Positions 33,420 through 40,751 of a stretch of DNA of 64,000 nucleotides are shown here, in pieces. The stretch is from assembly GCF_003858645.1 (NCBI RefSeq), contig NZ_RQJP01000002.1:1116001-1180000 (forward strand), written 5' to 3'. The translations under genes and the position numbers were made by a program. Source of the stretch: Larkinella knui (GTDB lineage Bacteria; Bacteroidota; Bacteroidia; Cytophagales; Spirosomataceae). The stretch's first letter is position 1, and every line of letters begins with the position of its first letter. The notes under the pieces were generated by a model, which was not told the DNA's origin, searched no databases, and saw only the letters and a list, made by a program, of their open reading frames with translations.

Positions 33420-33893
33420 ATGGAATCGCTAAACCTACCGGTTTTTGATTACAATACGAAGCAGATCGGCGGCAAACCGTATATTTTCGATGTGCTGCGG
33501 AAGAAGTATGTGCTCATTACGCCGGAAGAATGGGTGCGCCAGCACGTCGTTCATCTGCTTCTGAATCAGTATGGTTATCCAAAATCGTTGATTCGAAGTG
33601 AAGGCGGACTAAAGTTGAACCAGCTCCAGAAGCGGACGGATCTTCTGGTGTTCGACCGCAACGGAAAACCGTTTTTGCTGGTCGAATGCAAAGCGCCCCA
33701 GGTTACCGTAACCCAGCAGGTGTTCGATCAGATTGGCCGTTACAACCACGTTCACCAGGCACCCTACATGGTAGTCACCAACGGCCTGACGCATTTCTGC
33801 TGCTGCGTCGATTACCAGCTCAATACCGTTGATTTTCTGGACGATCTGCCCCGGTTTGACGGAGGTACCCACGGACTGCCGGGCGGGCCGTAG
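33420..33893 (+). CDS. HsdR N-terminal-domain-like nuclease-fold protein
   Basis: A 157-residue stand-alone protein of the type I restriction R-subunit N-terminal family (HSDR_N_2). The PD-(D/E)XK core is visible: KRTDLLVFDRNGKPFLLVEC with KAP following, giving D...E-x-K, then TQQVFDQIGRYN and PYMVVTNGLTHFCC. There is no helicase, methylase or specificity subunit nearby, so it is not a restriction system. Its role is unknown, though similar orphans are common in Bacteroidota. The last residues (about THGLPGGP) and stop fall within a GTACCCAC-family repeat. Confidence 0.85.
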   Translation: MESLNLPVFDYNTKQIGGKPYIFDVLRKKYVLITPEEWVRQHVVHLLLNQYGYPKSLIRSEGGLKLNQLQKRTDLLVFDRNGKPFLLVECKAPQVTVTQQVFDQIGRYNHVHQAPYMVVTNGLTHFCCCVDYQLNTVDFLDDLPRFDGGTHGLPGGP

Positions 33894-33897
33894 GTAC
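33865..33897. repeat. GTACCCAC-family inverted repeat, copy 4 (degenerate)
   Basis: Left arm GTACCCACGGAC at 33865-33876; right arm 33886-33897 ends GTAGGTAC, matching 10 of 12. The loop is only 9 nt. The gene's TAG stop (33891-33893) is inside the right arm. Confidence 0.75.
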
Positions 33898-33932
33898 AAA
33901 AAAACCGCGTCCTGATCATCAGGAACGCGGTT
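33898..33932 (-). terminator. Terminator of the YceI gene
   Basis: On the minus strand a stem of about 13 bp (33919-33932 with 33903-33915, one bulge) is followed by seven T. It is 25 bp downstream of the YceI stop. Confidence 0.8.
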
Positions 33933-33956
33933 CGTTACGGGGGTAATCTTAAAAAC

Positions 33957-34622
33957 TTATTTTGTCTTCACGCCTGATGCCGCGTTATCTGCCGTTGCGA
34001 CAATGTTCATGTCAACCGTAAAGTCGTCATAAATCACTTTGTCGCCCAGGTTGTCGAAGAACGACTTCGAGCCGTATTTAATATCGAATTTTGCCCGGTT
34101 AATGGTCGCTTTTCCGCTAGCCGTCAACGTATTACCAGCAACCGAATACGTTACGGGGAACGTTATGGGGTTGGTGATTCCTTTGATCGTCAAATCGCCC
34201 GTTACATCCGCTACATTGCCTGCGGTGGCTTTCACTTTCGTAATTTTAAACGTAGCAACCGGATGTTTGGCAACCGAAAAGAAATCATCCGACTTCAGGT
34301 GGTTGATCAGCTTATCGTGGTATTCCTTGTTGTCTTTCAGGTCGGTGCTGGTGATGGTCCGGAGGTCGATCGACACCACACCGCCTTTTAACTGGTTGCC
34401 GCTGAGGGTTAAATAGCCTTTTTCAGCCTTTACGGGACCACCGTGCTCGCCCGTTACTTTTTTACCATTCCAGGTCAACACACTTTTATCGGTGTCGATG
34501 TTGTAAGTCGTCGTTTTGGCTACACTTTTTTTGGCATTGTCTGAAACACCATCGCGGGCTGCTGCGGGATTGCTGATTGCCACACTCAGGGCCACGAATC
34601 CTACTAAAATTTGCTTGTACAT
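33957..34622 (-). CDS. YceI-family periplasmic lipid-binding protein
   Basis: A 221-residue protein with a signal peptide (MYKQILVGFVALSVAISNPA). The YceI lipocalin-like barrel runs about 38-205: YNIDTDKSVLTWNGKKVTGE, GYLTLSGNQLKGGVVSIDLR, LKSDDFFSVAKHPVATFKIT and GDLTIKGITNPITFPV. YceI proteins bind polyisoprenoids or fatty amides. A MarR-type regulator gene lies 62 bp upstream on the same strand and may control it. Confidence 0.92.
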   Translation of the reverse strand: MYKQILVGFVALSVAISNPAAARDGVSDNAKKSVAKTTTYNIDTDKSVLTWNGKKVTGEHGGPVKAEKGYLTLSGNQLKGGVVSIDLRTITSTDLKDNKEYHDKLINHLKSDDFFSVAKHPVATFKITKVKATAGNVADVTGDLTIKGITNPITFPVTYSVAGNTLTASGKATINRAKFDIKYGSKSFFDNLGDKVIYDDFTVDMNIVATADNAASGVKTK

Positions 34623-34684
34623 GAGATTAAATTTAATTTAGGGAAATTGGTTGGTTGTAATTGATTAATTTAAAAAGGAATTGA

Positions 34685-35152
34685 TTATTCGGACGAACCC
34701 CGAAGTTTGTCCAAAAGGCGGTTCAGCTCATTGGCTTCGTCTTCAGTCAGGTTGTGAAACCGTTTTTCCCACTGGTTTTGGTGCTGATCCATTATTTTTA
34801 ATAAATCCAGCCCTTTTTCAGTGATCACGACATCGACAGCCCGGCGGTCGTTGGGGCATTCGGTACGATGCGCTAATTCTTTTGCCAGCAATTTATCGAC
34901 CAAACGGGAGGCATTGGACATTTTATCCAGCATGCGTTCCGTAATATCCGCTACTTTAACCGGATTAGGATACTGTCCGCGCAAAATTCGCAGGACATTA
35001 TACTGCTGAATGGTTAATCCGTATGGTTTTAATAAATGCATCTGTTCATCGCATATCCACCCGTTCGTATACATCAGGTTTACTGTCATCCGATGATAGG
35101 GCGACCTGAACGATGTTGTCTGTTTTATGTCATTCTCGATTGGCATTGTCAT
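34685..35152 (-). CDS. MarR-family transcriptional regulator
   Basis: A 155-residue winged helix dimer. The DNA-binding part is LTIQQYNVLRILRGQYPNPV, VADITERMLDKMSNASRLVD (recognition helix) and wing TECPNDRRAVDVVITEKG. Small organic ligands usually release MarR proteins from their sites. It lies just upstream of the YceI gene on the same strand, likely one unit. Two ATGs six bases apart are possible starts. Confidence 0.92.
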   Translation of the reverse strand: MTMPIENDIKQTTSFRSPYHRMTVNLMYTNGWICDEQMHLLKPYGLTIQQYNVLRILRGQYPNPVKVADITERMLDKMSNASRLVDKLLAKELAHRTECPNDRRAVDVVITEKGLDLLKIMDQHQNQWEKRFHNLTEDEANELNRLLDKLRGSSE

Positions 35153-35287
35153 CTTTGCTAAATGGGAAACCGCTTTTTCAGTGTCAGTTGCAAAATAACT
35201 ATTTAACCACTAATTACCATTTCCAGTTAACGCTACAAATATACTGTCTATACATTTAATGTAACAACATTATATTCAAAAAAAGTT

Positions 35288-37246
35288 TCAGCGAAAAGGA
35301 ATTATTTCAGGAGCCGAAATATCGAAGTCCCGGAAACGGGCCGTAGGAACGCCTTCAAAGGCCGGGCGGAAGGGTTGTGAATTCTGAGGAATGTTGGGAT
35401 ACCAGGAAATCCGAATCTGAAAACTATTGAACGTAAGGTTCTCATTCCGCAGCCGGAAGGCAAGCCCGTAGCCTTGATACAGAGGTCCCTGAAACAGCCG
35501 TTTAGTTTGGTAACTAACCAGCCCCAGATTAACAAACGTAACGAAGGCCACGCGGAAGCCGACAATGTTCAGGCGGGAGAACAGGATGTTTTCGAAATTG
35601 GTCAGCAACAGCTTGGTTCCCCGCAGATTATCGTTGTTGATTCCCAGCCGGTCGCGCCCACTCAGCGTCAGGTATTCATTCGCAAACCGCTCGGCTCCCA
35701 TCGTATACCGGAAATTGACAAAATGCCGCCAGTTTCCCCAGTTCGTGGTTCGGAGCGGGGTAAAGTAGCTCGACTCCAGCGATAATATACCCTGCTCGAC
35801 CGTGGTTTTACTGCGCAAAAAACTGCCGATGCTCACCGCACCGTACAAATACCCGAACGATTCCAGGTAATGGGCCTTGGAATATTTGAAACCCAGGTAT
35901 TTCCGCTGGCCCAATTCGGCATTGTCATACCCCGCCACAAGGGCCGCCAGACTCCCGTAAGGAACGTCTTCCGTCCGTCCAAAACCGTAGATCAACACGT
36001 CCCGTACGTAGCGCCGACGCGACAGACCGATGCTGAACAGCGTGGCATTCGTGTTCTGAAACAACTGATTGGTATCGGCCCGCACTTCCGGTCGCGTCGT
36101 AAAGGCCAGCCGTGTAAACCGGGCCGCCACGACCAGACGCGTCCGGTCGTCGCCTTCGCCCAGAAAGCTAAAAAACGGTTTAAAGGCATACCCCGCCCAG
36201 ATGTCGTTGTAATTGTAATTCAGTTTGGTCAACCGGGCGGTGTCTTCCGAAAAGACCACGTAGCGCGGAAACCGGTTGTGACTCAACTCAATCGAACCCG
36301 CCCACTTGGTGTCCGGCGTCAGAAAGGGCCGGTAAAAGCGGACGGCATACTGTTTCAAATCCCGGGTCTGGACCAGGTCAGCCTGCCCCGTAAAAAAGGT
36401 TTTCCCGATGTAGGGAATAATATACCGACCCCGGTATTCGAGTTTCTGGAACGGATCGACGGCATTGTAGGAAACCTGATTGGTGAACGTATGCGCCAGT
36501 CCGCGAAAATTCCGTTGTTCCAGCCGGAGGTCAAACCGGTTCAGACCGCCGACGCTCCCCGACGGCAACAGCGACCAGACATCCTGCGTGATGACGTAGA
36601 CATCGACAAACCCCCGACTGCCCTCGTGCGGCACGACAATGATCCGGGCATCGTGAAAAACATTGGAATTCCGCAGCAGCCGCTCGTTGTCGCGCAAAGT
36701 GTCCGGACTCACGCGGTCGCCCTCTTCAAACAGCAAAAACGACCGACGGATAACGCCTTCCCGCGTATCGGCATGAAGTTGATTCGCCGTCCGCTCCAGC
36801 CAGCTTCGCGGTCGGCGCAGCGTATCGTAAACGCTGGGGCCAAAAACACCCAGCCGCCGGATGTAGATTTTATTGATAACCCGGCCCTGGTACGGCAGGA
36901 AAGGATTTACCTCAATTTCGTTGACATCCCCGGTTTTGATGCGGCTGTTATACATATCGTGAAACAGCAACTTGTGCAGTTCCCGCGTAACGCGCCGTTT
37001 AAACATCCGGTTTTTCAAATTTACGTAAAACACACTGTCGCGCACAATTTGTTTGGCATCCCGTATCCCCTTCGAAATCGAATCGGTCAGCGTGAGCGTA
37101 TCCCGCTTCGTATCGGGAACGGGAATTTTGATTTCCTGCGCCACCGCCACCGAAACCGTCATCAGTAGCCACAATCCAGCCAGCCACCCCAGGCGGATGA
37201 GCGAAGCGGTATGGGTATCGATCCGACGACGTATAACTAGTTTCAC
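35288..37246 (-). CDS. Outer-membrane beta-barrel protein with POTRA-like domain (BamA-like)
   Basis: A 652-residue protein. The GTG at 37246 gives a signal peptide (LAGLWLLMTVSVAVAQ). Residues about 115-215 resemble one POTRA unit (INKIYIRRLGVFGPSVYD, then LRDNERLLRNSNVFHDARII, VDVYVITQDVW). The remaining 430 residues are alternating amphipathic strands of a barrel, ending in an aromatic/Arg residue. It looks like a reduced Omp85/BamA relative with a single POTRA. The GNAT gene lies one base upstream, so they are co-transcribed. Function unknown. Confidence 0.8.
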   Translation of the reverse strand: MKLVIRRRIDTHTASLIRLGWLAGLWLLMTVSVAVAQEIKIPVPDTKRDTLTLTDSISKGIRDAKQIVRDSVFYVNLKNRMFKRRVTRELHKLLFHDMYNSRIKTGDVNEIEVNPFLPYQGRVINKIYIRRLGVFGPSVYDTLRRPRSWLERTANQLHADTREGVIRRSFLLFEEGDRVSPDTLRDNERLLRNSNVFHDARIIVVPHEGSRGFVDVYVITQDVWSLLPSGSVGGLNRFDLRLEQRNFRGLAHTFTNQVSYNAVDPFQKLEYRGRYIIPYIGKTFFTGQADLVQTRDLKQYAVRFYRPFLTPDTKWAGSIELSHNRFPRYVVFSEDTARLTKLNYNYNDIWAGYAFKPFFSFLGEGDDRTRLVVAARFTRLAFTTRPEVRADTNQLFQNTNATLFSIGLSRRRYVRDVLIYGFGRTEDVPYGSLAALVAGYDNAELGQRKYLGFKYSKAHYLESFGYLYGAVSIGSFLRSKTTVEQGILSLESSYFTPLRTTNWGNWRHFVNFRYTMGAERFANEYLTLSGRDRLGINNDNLRGTKLLLTNFENILFSRLNIVGFRVAFVTFVNLGLVSYQTKRLFQGPLYQGYGLAFRLRNENLTFNSFQIRISWYPNIPQNSQPFRPAFEGVPTARFRDFDISAPEIIPFR

Positions 37247-37247
37247 G

Positions 37248-37778
37248 CTACTGTACTTCTATTTTCATCCAATAATCCCGCTGCCGTTCGTTGCCAAACT
37301 GAAAATAATGCCAGCCACACGTCTCAAACCCCATCCGTTTATAAAAGGCGATGGCCCGTTCGTTCCGCTCCCACACCCCCAGCCAAACGGCTTTGTACCC
37401 TTCCTGACGAGCCCTGGTCAAGCAATTTTGCATGAGCTGCCTTCCCAACCCTTGTCCAATCTGACGGGCTGACACATAGAGACGCTGAATTTCGATGGCA
37501 TGCTGGCCCTTTAGCTGACGCGGAGGCCGATCCCGGCGCAGTTTGGCATAGCCAACCACTTCCTGATCCGGGCTGATTACCAGCAAAAAAGTATTTTTAG
37601 AATCAATCAACTCGCGCCGGGTGTTTTCAACTGAAAACGTGTTCGTTATATACGCTTCAACCAGCTCCGCCGGATTGTGTGGTGGTCCGAAGGCTTCCTG
37701 CATCGTACGGATCGCCACATCGGTCAGCTCAATAACATCATCCGGTGTGGCGGTTCGAATCTGAAAGGATGTTTTCAA
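37248..37778 (-). CDS. GNAT-family N-acetyltransferase
   Basis: A 176-residue acetyltransferase. Core motif A is IEIQRLYVSARQIGQGLGRQ, with the Q/R-x-x-G-x-G/A acetyl-CoA loop as RQIGQGLG. Motif B follows in AVWLGVWERNERAIAFYKRM with the catalytic-region Tyr. Substrate unknown; similar proteins act on polyamines, amino acids or ribosomal proteins. Its stop is one base before the start of the barrel protein gene. Confidence 0.9.
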   Translation of the reverse strand: MKTSFQIRTATPDDVIELTDVAIRTMQEAFGPPHNPAELVEAYITNTFSVENTRRELIDSKNTFLLVISPDQEVVGYAKLRRDRPPRQLKGQHAIEIQRLYVSARQIGQGLGRQLMQNCLTRARQEGYKAVWLGVWERNERAIAFYKRMGFETCGWHYFQFGNERQRDYWMKIEVQ

Positions 37779-37864
37779 GACGGTTTAGTTGTTATGTTTG
37801 CAGTAGTAAAGATGCTCTTGCCCCCTTATTAGTTTAAAGTATACGAATAATATTTTAAAAATCC

Positions 37865-38449
37865 ATGCAATTGACCCGCCCCCTGGTGCTGGCATCCAAT
37901 TCGCCCCGCCGACAACAACTGATGCGTGAAATGGGGTGTACGTTCCGTGTCGATGTTCGACCGACCGACGAAACGTTCCCGGCGGATATGCCCATTCCGG
38001 AGGTTCCGGCGTTTCTGGCCCGTCAGAAAGCCGACCGGTTTCGCTCTGATCTGGGCGACCAGCTGGTTTTATGCGCCGACACGATTGTGGTGGTCGATAC
38101 CGCTATTCTGAACAAACCCGCCGATGCCGACGAAGCCGTGTCCATGCTCCGGCGGCTTTCGGGCCGTGCGCATCAGGTGATGACGGGCGTTTGTCTGCTC
38201 TCCGCCGAAGAAACCGTTTCGTTTACCGATCAGGTCACGGTGGTTTTCAATACGCTGGACGATTACGAAATCAACGCATACGTCGAGCAATACCGCCCCT
38301 TCGACAAAGCCGGGGCCTACGGTGTTCAGGAGCCCATCGGCATGATTGGCATCCAGCGCATCGAAGGCTCCTTTTACACCGTCATGGGCCTCCCCGTCCA
38401 CCGCGTTTATCAAACCCTAAAGAAGTATGAATTAAGAGCCAACTCTTAA
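37865..38449 (+). CDS. maf: Maf-family nucleotide pyrophosphatase
   Basis: A 194-residue Maf/HAM1-fold enzyme that hydrolyses non-canonical or excess nucleoside triphosphates such as dTTP or UTP. LVLASNSPRRQQLMREMG is the Maf phosphate loop (ASxSPRR); ADTIVVVDTAILNKPAD and FDKAGAYGVQEPIGM are the other conserved motifs, and ISGSFYNVVGLP appears as IEGSFYTVMGLP. The final residues (YELRANS) and TAA stop are encoded within the CTCTTAA repeat block. Confidence 0.92.
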   Translation: MQLTRPLVLASNSPRRQQLMREMGCTFRVDVRPTDETFPADMPIPEVPAFLARQKADRFRSDLGDQLVLCADTIVVVDTAILNKPADADEAVSMLRRLSGRAHQVMTGVCLLSAEETVSFTDQVTVVFNTLDDYEINAYVEQYRPFDKAGAYGVQEPIGMIGIQRIEGSFYTVMGLPVHRVYQTLKKYELRANS

Positions 38450-38466
38450 CTCTTAACTCTTAATTC
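38429..38466. repeat. CTCTTAA tandem/inverted repeat at the maf 3' end
   Basis: GAATTAAGAG (38429-38438) is complementary to 38457-38466, and between them CTCTTAA is repeated in tandem. A further GAGTTATGA-type word (complement) lies at 38470-38479. The maf stop (38447-38449) is inside. moaC starts at 38485. Confidence 0.8.
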
Positions 38467-38484
38467 CTAACTCATAACTCCCGT

Positions 38485-38955
38485 ATGTTTTCCCATATCG
38501 ATTCCCAGGGCAATCCGTCGATGGTCGACGTTAGCGACAAAGCCATAACCCGGCGCGTGGCTCGCGCCCGGAGCATTGTGGTGTTGAACGACGCGATCAT
38601 GCAGCACCTGCAAGGCCAGGATATTCAGACAAAAAAAGGGCCGGTTTTCCAAACCGCCATCATCGCCGGAACCATGGCGGCCAAACGCACCTCCGACCTG
38701 ATTCCGCTTTGCCATCCGCTCGGTCTGGACAGTTGCAAACTGACCATTACCGCTCAGGGAAACGAGGTGATCATTGAATGCACGACTGCCCTCGAAGCCA
38801 AAACCGGCGTCGAAATGGAAGCGCTGGTGGGCGCTTCGGTAGCGGCCCTGACGGTTTATGACATGTGCAAAGCATTTTCGCACGATATTGTGATCAAAGA
38901 AACCCGGTTGCTGGACAAAACCGGCGGAAAAAATGACTTTCACCAAACCAGCTGA
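38485..38955 (+). CDS. moaC: Cyclic pyranopterin monophosphate synthase
   Basis: A 156-residue MoaC. Together with MoaA it makes cPMP, the first pterin intermediate of molybdenum cofactor. MVDVSDKAITRRVARA, KGPVFQTAIIAGTMAAKRTS, LIPLCHPLGLDSC and EMEALVGASVAALTVYDMCK are all strongly conserved, including the catalytic lysines. The MobA-deaminase fusion gene overlaps its last 23 bases, so the two are translationally linked. Confidence 0.96.
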   Translation: MFSHIDSQGNPSMVDVSDKAITRRVARARSIVVLNDAIMQHLQGQDIQTKKGPVFQTAIIAGTMAAKRTSDLIPLCHPLGLDSCKLTITAQGNEVIIECTTALEAKTGVEMEALVGASVAALTVYDMCKAFSHDIVIKETRLLDKTGGKNDFHQTS

Positions 38956-40009
38956 ACCGGTTTCTCCCCTATTGGGACTGGTGCTCGCGGGTGGACGCAG
39001 CACCCGCATGGGCGTCGACAAAAGTACCATCAACTACCACGGAAAACCGCAGTTTGAATACTTGTACGAGTTGCTGGCTACCCATTGCGAAGACGTTTTT
39101 TTGTCGGTCAATGCGGAGCAGGTCAGTCAATTGGCCGACAGCCGGTTTAAGCTCATTGAAGACGATGCGACGGTTTTGGGTCCACTGGCCGGTATTCTGA
39201 CGGCGTTCCGCAAACAGTCCGAACACCACGCCTGGCTGGTGGTGGTCTGCGATTTGCCGTTTTTATCCGAACAATCAATCCGGAAATTGGTAGTAAACCG
39301 GAGGCCGGATACCATGGCAACGGCGTTCTGGGACAGCGACCACCGTTTCCCGGACCCGTCCGTCTGTATTTGGGAACCGTCCGCGTATCCGGCCCTGCTG
39401 CGGGCTATCGCCGAAGGCGCGCCCTACCCGCGAACCATTCTGATGAATAACGATATTGAATTGCTGGAAATGGATGATGTGAACGAATTGACCAATGTGA
39501 ACTCGCCGGACCTGTTGACGCCAGGCCAGCGGGACGAGCTTTTTCTGCGGGAAGCCATCCGGCTCGCCAAAGAAGGAATCCATACCGGCCAGGGCGGTCC
39601 GTTTGGGGCGGTTGTGGTGAGAGACGGCCGGATTGTGGGTCGCGGCTGCAACCAGGTCACCGCCACCAACGACCCCACGGCCCACGCCGAACTGGTAGCC
39701 ATCCGCGACGCCTGCCGGAATTTAACTACCGCTCAATTAACGGGTTGCACCTTATATGCCTCCTGCGAGCCTTGCCCAATGTGCCTCGGTGCCATTTACT
39801 GGGCTCAGCCCGAGCGCGTTGTGTTCGGCAGTTTCCACAGCGACGCGGCCAAAGCCGGTTTTGACGACCAGTTTATTTATCGGGAACTGGAAAAGCCGCG
39901 CGAAAATCGCACCATCCCGATGACTCAACTCCTCCGCCACGAAGCCCAGACGGTTTTTGATGAATGGGTGGGAAATTCGACTAAACGAATGATGGATGAT
40001 GAACGATAG
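38933..40009 (+). CDS. Fusion of MobA-like guanylyltransferase and guanine deaminase-like domain
   Basis: A 358-residue two-domain protein. Residues 1-190 are MobA-like: LVLAGGRSTRMGVDKSTINY (GTP-binding signature), LGPLAGILTAF and WLVVVCDLPFL, the enzyme that attaches GMP to molybdopterin. Residues about 200-345 are a zinc cytidine-deaminase fold of the GuaD type: TAHAELVAIRDACRN (zinc His and catalytic Glu) and ASCEPCPMCLGAIYWA (two zinc Cys), closest to bacterial guanine deaminase, which makes xanthine. moaC is upstream. The last residues (STKRMMDDER) and stop come from the ATGATGAACGATG repeat. Confidence 0.9.
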   Translation: MTFTKPAEPVSPLLGLVLAGGRSTRMGVDKSTINYHGKPQFEYLYELLATHCEDVFLSVNAEQVSQLADSRFKLIEDDATVLGPLAGILTAFRKQSEHHAWLVVVCDLPFLSEQSIRKLVVNRRPDTMATAFWDSDHRFPDPSVCIWEPSAYPALLRAIAEGAPYPRTILMNNDIELLEMDDVNELTNVNSPDLLTPGQRDELFLREAIRLAKEGIHTGQGGPFGAVVVRDGRIVGRGCNQVTATNDPTAHAELVAIRDACRNLTTAQLTGCTLYASCEPCPMCLGAIYWAQPERVVFGSFHSDAAKAGFDDQFIYRELEKPRENRTIPMTQLLRHEAQTVFDEWVGNSTKRMMDDER

Positions 40010-40077
40010 ATTGGCTGACGCTTTTAACTATGCGGAACGCCCCGTCATCGTTCATCATCCATCGTTCATCATTCGTT
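39984..40077. repeat. Word-class inverted repeat entering the MobA-GuaD 3' end
   Basis: Inner arms 39991-40007 and 40047-40063 are a perfect 17-bp pair; outer arms 39984-39994 and 40067-40077 are a perfect 11-bp pair. One side has lost about seven bases between them. Words are AACGAATGATG and GATGATGAACGAT. The gene's TAG stop is at 40007-40009. The thiN-type ATG follows at 40084. Confidence 0.9.
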
Positions 40078-40083
40078 CAACCT

Positions 40084-40746
40084 ATGTCTTCTCACCACAT
40101 TGTACGCGATAAACAGGAACCGGCTTTGCTCATTGCCAACGGCGAAAGCTGCGACCCCGAACTGCTGGGCCAACTGCTCGAATGGAATCCGTTCGTGGTG
40201 GTGCTGGACAATGCCATCTGGCGCGTGCTGGACCTGGAAATTAAAGTCGACGCCCTGCTCGGCGATTTTGATTACCAGCCTGATTTTGAGTTGATTCGCG
40301 AACGGCAATATCCCATCGAGATTATTCACACGCCTGACCAGAACAAAACCGACCTCGACAAAGGCATCGAATTCCTGATCGAACGCGGTTTTCCGGCCGT
40401 CAATATCGTGTGGGCCACGGGCCGACGGGCCGATCACACGATCACGAATATGACAAATATTATTCGGTACAAAGACCGGATCAAGCTCGTCATGGTCGAT
40501 GATCACTCGAAAATCACACCCCTGACCGGTTCTTTCGAAAAATGGTACGCCAAAGGAACACCCATTTCGCTTATTCCCGTTGGCACGGTGGGCGGGATTG
40601 TCACCGAAGGACTGACGTATAATCTCGCCGATGAAACCCTGACCCTCGGCTACCGAACCGGCAGCAGCAACGAAGCCGCTCAGGACGGGTTTGTCAAAAT
40701 TCAATACCGGACCGGGGATTTGTTGCTGATGGAATGCTGGGACTGA
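40084..40746 (+). CDS. thiN: Thiamin pyrophosphokinase
   Basis: A 220-residue enzyme that converts thiamin and ATP into thiamin diphosphate. LLIANGESCDPELLGQLLEW, VVVLDNAIWRVLDLEIKVDA, LLGDFDYQPD (metal-binding GDFD) and TPDQNKTDLDKGIEFL (catalytic acidic TDLD) are the family motifs; GRRADHTITNM follows. The C-terminal beta-domain binds thiamin. The ATG at 40084 is used because upstream codons are repeat sequence. No TPP riboswitch is seen in the 75-bp gap. Confidence 0.92.
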   Translation: MSSHHIVRDKQEPALLIANGESCDPELLGQLLEWNPFVVVLDNAIWRVLDLEIKVDALLGDFDYQPDFELIRERQYPIEIIHTPDQNKTDLDKGIEFLIERGFPAVNIVWATGRRADHTITNMTNIIRYKDRIKLVMVDDHSKITPLTGSFEKWYAKGTPISLIPVGTVGGIVTEGLTYNLADETLTLGYRTGSSNEAAQDGFVKIQYRTGDLLLMECWD

Positions 40747-40751
40747 GTGGC

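Noticed and set aside
35870-37168. 432-codon plus-strand open frame
   Set aside because: Exactly antisense to the barrel protein gene, with low-complexity basic composition typical of a shadow frame in GC-rich coding DNA.
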